From NCBI RefSeq assembly GCF_000620805.1, contig NZ_KK211187.1, forward strand, positions 1,722,398-1,786,397: DNA of 64,000 nt, given 5' to 3'. This document shows, piece by piece, positions 59,107 through 64,000 of the stretch; position 1 is the stretch's first letter; the number at the start of each line of letters is the position of its first letter. The DNA is from Exiguobacterium undae DSM 14481. GTDB taxonomy: Bacteria > Bacillota > Bacilli > Exiguobacteriales > Exiguobacteriaceae. A program made the position numbers and the translations under genes. A model generated the notes under the pieces. It ran no database searches and was not told the DNA's origin. It was given only the letters and a program-made list of their open reading frames with translations.

Positions 59107-59922
59107 TTAAATAAGTGCTGCCAACAGTTGATTGAGTTCTGTCTGATCGGGAACGGCTTGCTCGAATCGGCGTTTTTGTTCCCGTTCCGCTTGCTGTTGT
59201 TGCCACCGCTCCCGCTCGACCCAATCGGGTAATTTTCCTGAAGCCGAACGGTTCGTTTGACGCCGGACAGGTTTGTTGCGGCGCTCTGCTTCATGTCTGT
59301 TGATTTGCTCCGGCGTCAACAGGTTCTGTTGCTTCAGTTTGGTGATGATTGCTTTGACATAGTTCCAATTTCGGACGTTTGCCGCTGCCGCCTGTTCAAT
59401 CGCATGATGAATGACGGGAGGACTTGTCTCGTCGAACAGCTGTCCGAGCTGATTCCGAATGGACGGGGTGATCCGTCCGATTTCCGTTTCGAAGGAACGG
59501 ATGATGCCATCGATTCCTTGATCCGTTGGTGAAGGTGATTCTTTTTTTAAAATCTGTTTCTTCACCCCTTTTTCTTCGGGGGCACGATCCGCCACCCCGG
59601 CAGGCGTCGTTTGACCGCCCTGCTGCCTGGAGCCGACCGGGTTGTCCGCGCAGATGCGGTACCCGTTTGACGTCTGCCCTCCATGCCGGTCAAATCGTTC
59701 GGCTTTCTCGATCCAGCCTTTTTCGACAAGCGTCTGGAGACAAGTCTTAACGGTTGTCTTGCCGCACGGAACAGCGTCCGCAAGCGTTTGATGCGACGGA
59801 AACGCCAGTCCATCCTGTCCGGCATAACTGCACAGAATCAGGTAAATCATTTTTTCGTGGACGGATGAAAAATCTGTTCCGTCGCGTAACAGGTGGTGCT
59901 CGACACGTAAGTAAGGTTGCAT
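59107..59922 (-). CDS. HTH/DnaD-like phage replication protein
   Basis: The 271-residue protein has an N-terminal winged HTH ('GLAFPSHQTLADAVPCGKTTVKTCLQTLVEKGWIEKAERF'). A DnaD/DnaB_2-like helical domain follows ('FETEIGRITPSIRNQLGQLFDETSPPVIHHAIEQAAAANVRNWNYVKAIITKL'), and then a long charged Gln/Glu/Arg tail. This is the design of phage and plasmid replisome organisers. AGGAGG lies eight bases before ATG 59922. The endolysin starts 13 bp after its stop. Confidence 0.8.
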   Translation of the reverse strand: MQPYLRVEHHLLRDGTDFSSVHEKMIYLILCSYAGQDGLAFPSHQTLADAVPCGKTTVKTCLQTLVEKGWIEKAERFDRHGGQTSNGYRICADNPVGSRQQGGQTTPAGVADRAPEEKGVKKQILKKESPSPTDQGIDGIIRSFETEIGRITPSIRNQLGQLFDETSPPVIHHAIEQAAAANVRNWNYVKAIITKLKQQNLLTPEQINRHEAERRNKPVRRQTNRSASGKLPDWVERERWQQQQAEREQKRRFEQAVPDQTELNQLLAALI

Positions 59923-60001
59923 GAACCGGTCCTCCTTTTGATTCAGGAGGAAATTCCTCCTTTCTATCAAGCAATAACAGGACGCTCCGCCCATTTGTTC
60001 G

Positions 60002-60060
60002 AAAAAAAAACAGGCATGGTCTTCGGAATCAACTGTTCCGAAAAGCCGTACCTGTTTTTC
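60002..60060. terminator. Terminator-like hairpin, bidirectional
   Basis: AAAAACAGG (60005-60013) pairs with CCTGTTTTT (60051-60059). An inner CTTCGGAA/TTCCGAA stem makes a strong hairpin with A and T flanks. It overlaps the stop of the small gene at 60059. Confidence 0.8.
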
Positions 60061-60259
60061 ACATGAATTGGAGATACACATAAGGGAGAACACCTGCGAG
60101 AACAATGCTGAACGCCGCCATGCCAAGCGTGAGGGTGATGGCCTTTGACATCGAAATCGTTTGTTTTTGATAGGCCGAAAAAACGGCCTTGATGATCGTC
60201 AAGAGCATCAGACCACTCAAGACAAAAGAACCAATCACGAGGACAATCAGTAAATCCAT
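60059..60259 (-). CDS. Small two-TM membrane protein
   Basis: The 66-residue protein has hydrophobic segments at about 3-24 and 41-60 with a basic linker. AAGGAG precedes the ATG by seven bases. No family is recognised. It lies just upstream of the DnaD-like gene but is separated from it by a terminator. Confidence 0.7.
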   Translation of the reverse strand: MDLLIVLVIGSFVLSGLMLLTIIKAVFSAYQKQTISMSKAITLTLGMAAFSIVLAGVLPYVYLQFM

Positions 60260-60393
60260 GACATATCTCCTTCCATCATTTGGGATATCGCATGTATGAC
60301 TTGATGATAACTTGCCTTGACGGAAATCTCAAGCTGGTTAGACTGGAAAGGAGAACGCTTTCACACTACTCATTACTTTAAAGGAGCTTTTCG

Positions 60394-61173
60394 ATGCCAC
60401 AACGACAACATACTCTACTCACACGTCTCAACCAGATCGGTCACCAGCTCGCACACACACAACAGACCTGGTTATTGCTTGGACTCGGCTCGGTCGGTCA
60501 AGAATTGGAGCGGCTTGATGACTATTCCGATCTTGATTTTTTCGTCATTACGAAGCCGGGACAGAAACAACGGTTCCTCGATCAACTGGATTGGCTCGAA
60601 TCCGTCCATCCGCTCAGCTTCATTTTCCAAAACACGGTCGACGGCTTCAAGCTGTTATTTGCCGATGGAATTTACGGCGAGTGCGCGATTTTTGAACTCG
60701 ACGAGATGCCGGAGATTGCCTTTTCTCCCGGTCGGATCGTCTGGCAAGACCCGACGTTTCCCGGAACAGACCTAACTGTCTCTAAACAAACACCACCCTC
60801 GATTCGACGGGACACCCTTGATTTTGCGCTGAACGAGGCCTTGACGAATCTCTACGTCGGACTGTGCCGCTACGCCCGCGGTGAACGACTGTCCGGTCTG
60901 CAACTCGTCGAACAGCATGCCTTTTCCCAACTCCTGTCCGTCCTTCATCTGCTCGAGCCGGAAGTCGTCTATTATCCGGATCAGTACGGCAATGAACGCC
61001 GGGCCGAGCAACGATTTCCGCAAGCGCAGGAACGGTTTGCTGATGTGCTGCAAGGGTACGACCGGGTACCGCAATCCGCGCTCGCGTTGCTCGAGTGGCT
61101 CGAGCAACTGCATCCTGTCAATCAAGCGATGGCCGCTGAAATCCGACGGTTGGCTGCTGTTTGTCAAAAATAA
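60394..61173 (+). CDS. Nucleotidyltransferase-like protein
   Basis: The 259-residue protein has the NTase core 'LLLGLGSVGQELERLDDYSDLDFFVI': a G-S motif and the D-x-D pair near residues 46-48. A helical C-terminal domain follows, as in aminoglycoside/lincosamide nucleotidyltransferases and related MNT proteins. It may modify a small molecule or RNA/protein; the target is unknown. AAAGGAG precedes the ATG. Single gene with its own terminator. Confidence 0.75.
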   Translation: MPQRQHTLLTRLNQIGHQLAHTQQTWLLLGLGSVGQELERLDDYSDLDFFVITKPGQKQRFLDQLDWLESVHPLSFIFQNTVDGFKLLFADGIYGECAIFELDEMPEIAFSPGRIVWQDPTFPGTDLTVSKQTPPSIRRDTLDFALNEALTNLYVGLCRYARGERLSGLQLVEQHAFSQLLSVLHLLEPEVVYYPDQYGNERRAEQRFPQAQERFADVLQGYDRVPQSALALLEWLEQLHPVNQAMAAEIRRLAAVCQK

Positions 61174-61191
61174 AACGAATTCAAGTAACAT

Positions 61192-61243
61192 GACTCGTTT
61201 CACGCGACTGACATCTTAAAGCGTGTGGGACGAGTCTTGTTTT
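61192..61243 (+). terminator. Terminator of the nucleotidyltransferase gene
   Basis: GACTCGT pairs with ACGAGTC, with further imperfect pairs inside, followed by TTGTTTT. Confidence 0.6.
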
Positions 61244-61260
61244 ACACTCATTACTGTGTT

Positions 61261-61806
61261 TCAGAATTGACGGTCCAAGTACCCCTCTACTTGTAGCTGC
61301 TCCAACTGTCTCGTCAAAAATCCGTCAAACGGAAAGTCCTGTTGTTCAATTTTGTTCTGCAGACGGCGCAGCATCTGCTTTGCCCCCTCGATGACCTCAT
61401 CCGGATAATGATACGTCCGCTGATTTTCCAAAAATTCATCCTCGTCGACAACCGTCCATTGACCTGTCGTGTCCCGTACGAGATCCAGATCCAGATCGAC
61501 GAACCGAAGACCGGAAGCCGTCCGCTCTGTTGGCAGACAAATGTTGCAGTAGTAGCGGACTTGTCCATCCTGCTCAAGATCAAGATTGACGGTATAGCCA
61601 TCCTGCAAATCGTAGTATTCGAGTGACGGCGTGTCGCAGATGAAGGTCTGGTTCCGTGTATGATGGCGCAAAACGCGGCCCGGCCGTCCGTAAACGACCA
61701 GATACCGCTCAGTTTCGGTCAACAAAGTCGTTTCCCACTCACAATGCAGAGACCCGTCATATTTGACGGCTTGAATCTGAAGGTCTGTTTCGTTCGACGA
61801 ATTCAT
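61261..61806 (-). CDS. DUF402 family protein (nucleoside-diphosphatase/FomD-like)
   Basis: The 181-residue protein has the DUF402 pattern: 'YYCNICLPTERTASGLRFVDLDLDLVRD' with clustered Asp for metal, and 'DEDEFLENQRTYHYPDEVIEGAKQML'. Related proteins (FomD, Ntdp) hydrolyse nucleotide substrates with divalent metal. ATG at 61806 has GGAGG nine bases upstream; an earlier start falls in that site. It starts 18 bp after the VanY-like stop. Confidence 0.85.
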   Translation of the reverse strand: MNSSNETDLQIQAVKYDGSLHCEWETTLLTETERYLVVYGRPGRVLRHHTRNQTFICDTPSLEYYDLQDGYTVNLDLEQDGQVRYYCNICLPTERTASGLRFVDLDLDLVRDTTGQWTVVDEDEFLENQRTYHYPDEVIEGAKQMLRRLQNKIEQQDFPFDGFLTRQLEQLQVEGYLDRQF

Positions 61807-61824
61807 TAGACGCTTCCTCCTCAC

Positions 61825-62607
61825 TCATTTGTGTAACCGTGACGTGACGATAAAACCTTTTGTATTCGTCCCGGACACGTCAAAGACGGGTGTAACCGGA
61901 ATTTTGAGTGTGCGGTGTTGGGTGTACTGCACAAAATAGGTATGACCGGCAGTTTGAATCTGATAGGTATGTTCTTGTTTGAGATAGTTCAAATATTCTT
62001 CAAGCACCCAGTTCTCCTCATACATCTTCGTACTGTGCGGCAGACCGACATAGCGGATGTGCCATGGTTCAAACGAGATCCCCGTCACGCTTTCTTTTCC
62101 CTTTGGGTAGCGGATGATAAATCCAAACTGATGCGCATGTTTGGCAAGCCATCTGCCCTCTTTCGATTGTTTCATTTTCCCGCGTGTCGAGCCGATGTCT
62201 ACCGACAGACCGGTCTGGTGTTCGCTGTGTCCAGCAGGCAACGCAAAGTCCGCACCGTATTCTTCATACAATGCCTGTTGCAGTTTCCCACTTCGGTAGG
62301 CACTATTGATTCGAAAGTGATCGACGCCGACCTTTTTCGCCCGTTGCATCATCCGGTGCAAGGCGGTTGCGACATGATCCTCAAGCAGTACATCAGGCTC
62401 GACGATTGTTTCCGAGACCTGTTTGGCAACAGCAGATAAATTACGGGGATCTTGTTGAATCTTCGTCTGCTTGTTGATTAACACCAGATCTCCCTGATGC
62501 ACGGAAACCTCTTTTAAGGAGATCGATTGTGTCAAAGCCGGTGTCCGGCTTACATACCATTGATAGGCGATGAGGCACGTTAATAGGACGACGATTGTTT
62601 TCTTCAT
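61825..62607 (-). CDS. VanY-like D-alanyl-D-alanine carboxypeptidase (M15B)
   Basis: The 260-residue protein has an N-terminal signal anchor (about 4-16). Its M15B zinc peptidase core reads 'FRINSAYRSGKLQQALYEEYGADFALPAGHSEHQTGLSVDIG' (His and Asp ligands), catalytic 'KGKESVTGISFEPWHIRYVG'. It trims the terminal D-Ala of peptidoglycan stems outside the membrane. GAAGGAG precedes the ATG. It lies 67 bp downstream of the VanS-like kinase, likely under its control. Confidence 0.92.
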   Translation of the reverse strand: MKKTIVVLLTCLIAYQWYVSRTPALTQSISLKEVSVHQGDLVLINKQTKIQQDPRNLSAVAKQVSETIVEPDVLLEDHVATALHRMMQRAKKVGVDHFRINSAYRSGKLQQALYEEYGADFALPAGHSEHQTGLSVDIGSTRGKMKQSKEGRWLAKHAHQFGFIIRYPKGKESVTGISFEPWHIRYVGLPHSTKMYEENWVLEEYLNYLKQEHTYQIQTAGHTYFVQYTQHRTLKIPVTPVFDVSGTNTKGFIVTSRLHK

Positions 62608-62674
62608 GTTAGACCCTCTCCTTCACTTACACTCAGCGTAAAGAAAAGGGTTTAAAGGAAAGTCGGGGAAAACC

Positions 62675-63775
62675 TTAAAGATTTCTTAAATCGGACGGCA
62701 ACGTGACTTCGAACCGAATCTGTCCATCCGGTTGTTTGACTTCAATCGTCCCTGCGTGTTTCTCGACGATCGTCTTCGCAATGAACAATCCGAGACCGGT
62801 CTGTTTCGTCGGCATGTTCCGGACTTGATCCACCGTATAAAACATATCAAACAGATGCGGGACGTCCTCTTTGCGAATCGGCGGACCGTAGTTGGCAATC
62901 TGAATCGTGATGACCTCACCTTGGCGGGCTGCCCGGACCTCGATCGGTCGACTCACATCCCCGTACCGCAGGGCATTACTGAGTAGATTCTCGAAGACCC
63001 GCGCCAGTTCTTTTCCGTTTCCGTAAACGGTGAGATTCGGAGCGATTTTTTGGTCAATCCGACCGTCGACTCGGCTGATCATTGGATACATCTCGTCCAG
63101 AAGTTGCAGCAACAACTCATGCAGATCAACCATTGACTGTTCAGTCGCCTTGAGTGACAGATCCAGTTTCGAGATATCGAACAGGGTTTCCATCAACTCC
63201 TCGAGATCCCGGGATTTTTTATAGGCAATCTTTGTATAAGCGATGCGTTGCTCGGCAGTAATGGACGGCTGGTTCAATAAGTCCAAATAGCCGGTCACCG
63301 ATGTCAAAGGTGTCCGTAGATCGTGGGCTAAATTGGCAATCAGTGTTTCTTTACTGCGCTGCGCTAACGTCTCGGCTTGAATCGCGGTCCGCAATCCACT
63401 GCTCGCCTCGTTGAGATCGTTTGCGATTTGACGGAATTCATCTTTTGAGGAAATCTCGATCTGATGCGAAAAATCACCGGCTGCCAATTGGCGGATCCCG
63501 GTCGAGATTTCATTGAAGTATTTCGTATAAGTCCGCGTCAATAAGTAGAAAACGAGGATGGCGAAGGGAATATACAGCGCTAAAAACACATAAATATCGC
63601 CGACTTCGCGCATCCAAAATCGGTACTTCATGTAGGTATCGCCGTAAAAGACATGGTGATGGTAATAGTATTGCAGGGATTTATAGATCGCGAACGTGAC
63701 GACTGCTGCAATCAGCAGACTTTGGATGAACAGATAGATGATCCGGGTCCGGAAACTGTTGATGAATTTACGCAT
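62675..63775 (-). CDS. VanS-like sensor histidine kinase
   Basis: The 366-residue kinase has two TM helices (about 12-34 and 60-80), a HAMP linker, the phospho-acceptor His in 'LIANLAHDLRTPLTSVTGYL' (about residue 149), and an HATPase with N-box 'FENLLSNALRYGD' and 'QTGLGLFIAKTIVEKHAG'. This closely resembles VanS of enterococci. Its start overlaps the response regulator stop by 8 bp. Confidence 0.92.
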   Translation of the reverse strand: MRKFINSFRTRIIYLFIQSLLIAAVVTFAIYKSLQYYYHHHVFYGDTYMKYRFWMREVGDIYVFLALYIPFAILVFYLLTRTYTKYFNEISTGIRQLAAGDFSHQIEISSKDEFRQIANDLNEASSGLRTAIQAETLAQRSKETLIANLAHDLRTPLTSVTGYLDLLNQPSITAEQRIAYTKIAYKKSRDLEELMETLFDISKLDLSLKATEQSMVDLHELLLQLLDEMYPMISRVDGRIDQKIAPNLTVYGNGKELARVFENLLSNALRYGDVSRPIEVRAARQGEVITIQIANYGPPIRKEDVPHLFDMFYTVDQVRNMPTKQTGLGLFIAKTIVEKHAGTIEVKQPDGQIRFEVTLPSDLRNL

Positions 63776-64000
63776 TCACCTTGTACCCGACTCCCCAGAC
63801 CGTTTCAATCAACCTGTTCGCTTTGTTCGTGTCCTCAATCTTTTTCCGTAAAGTCCGGATGTGAACCATGACAGTGTTGGCCCCTTCAAAATAATCCTCC
63901 TTCCACACACGCTGGAAGATTTTTTCTGAACTGAACACTTGATTGGGTGAGCTGGCGAGTAACCAGAAGATCTCAAACTCTTTTGGTGTCAGATTGACCT
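63768..64000 (-). CDS. VanR-like OmpR-family response regulator, 5' end missing
   Basis: Only the C-terminal 77 residues are in the window. They form the OmpR/PhoB winged helix: 'NLTPKEFEIFWLLASSPNQVFSSEKIFQRVW', 'TVMVHIRTLRKKIED' and the end 'ETVWGVGYKVNA'. The receiver domain is beyond the right edge. The gene overlaps the start of the VanS-like kinase, so the two are coupled. Confidence 0.92.
   Translation of the reverse strand, partial: VNLTPKEFEIFWLLASSPNQVFSSEKIFQRVWKEDYFEGANTVMVHIRTLRKKIEDTNKANRLIETVWGVGYKVNA

Noticed and set aside
58168-59922. Intact prophage
   Set aside because: Only three phage-like genes are seen; integrase, portal, terminase, capsid and tail genes are missing on both sides.
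1-64000. tRNA, rRNA, CRISPR array, complete insertion sequence or riboswitch
   Set aside because: No cloverleaf, conserved ribosomal, spacer-repeat, transposase or riboswitch pattern was found on reading both strands. A covariance-model search could still reveal a structured RNA that I missed.

Overview
The window looks like chromosomal DNA of a Gram-positive Firmicute of the genus Exiguobacterium, close to E. sibiricum. The strongest evidence is the light-driven proton-pump rhodopsin at 15530-16288. Its key residues fall at exactly the positions known from the E. sibiricum rhodopsin: His57, Asp85, Lys96 in place of the usual carboxylic donor, and Lys225. Strong AGGAGG-type ribosome sites, many bidirectional hairpin/T-tract terminators and Bacillus-type families (YitT, YusW, CPBP, PadR-HAAS, VanRSY-like) fit this. 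I see no rRNA, tRNA, CRISPR array or complete insertion sequence.

Region by region. 1-2.5 kb: a minus-strand flavin amine oxidase, PhzF and Nudix run. 2.6-8 kb: small regulators and membrane proteins, two GNAT acetyltransferases, a YusW-like lipoprotein, and a SulP anion transporter with a universal stress protein. 8.1-14.5 kb: an arsenic-resistance island. Its minus strand reads arsN-like acetyltransferase, arsC, arsR, arsB and a CoA-disulfide-reductase/rhodanese fusion. Divergent from it are a MarR regulator with two vicinal cysteine pairs and a flavoprotein ending in Cys-Cys. Matching TTGC-N5-GCAA sites lie in front of both. 14.5-20.9 kb: rhodopsin, a chemoreceptor, a C45-type acyltransferase/hydrolase and GNATs. 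21-25.9 kb: a compact five- to six-gene operon (CDF cation exporter, M20 peptidase, YitT, GltS-like transporter, bacterial eRF1-like protein). 26-29.3 kb: AI-2E-type permease, DedA protein and cardiolipin synthase.

29.3-32.6 kb begins with an AT-rich patch (small membrane peptide, a cluster of nested inverted repeats, a HAD phosphatase and a Nudix hydrolase). A Nudix/YdeI/peptidase E operon follows. 32.8-35.4 kb: ROK regulator, MFS permease and a VOC protein. 35.5-38.5 kb: a Fur-box-controlled siderophore/ferric-citrate uptake operon without its ATPase. 38.6-43.2 kb: arylamine N-acetyltransferase, MutT-like Nudix, DUF554, DMT exporter with a GntR regulator, CPBP protease. 43.3-45.8 kb: PadR-HAAS pair, a SUKH-domain protein and two small membrane proteins. 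45.8-52.8 kb: GNAT, an MFS exporter divergent from an SgrR-type regulator, flavohaemoglobin with a Rex/Fnr-like site, another MFS exporter and small membrane proteins. 52.8-56.8 kb: SDR/MerR divergent pair, threonine aldolase and unknown small genes. 56.8-58 kb: a diguanylate cyclase. 58.1-60 kb: a phage-like DnaD/endolysin/holin trio with no other phage gene. 60-64 kb: a nucleotidyltransferase, DUF402 protein, and a VanY-like carboxypeptidase next to VanS/VanR-like two-component genes; the response regulator runs off the window.

The two most coherent modules are the arsenic island and the Van-like cell-wall module. In the arsenic island, thiol-rich regulators and enzymes probably sense metalloid through cysteine pairs. 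Most other genes are ordinary housekeeping or stress genes in short operons.
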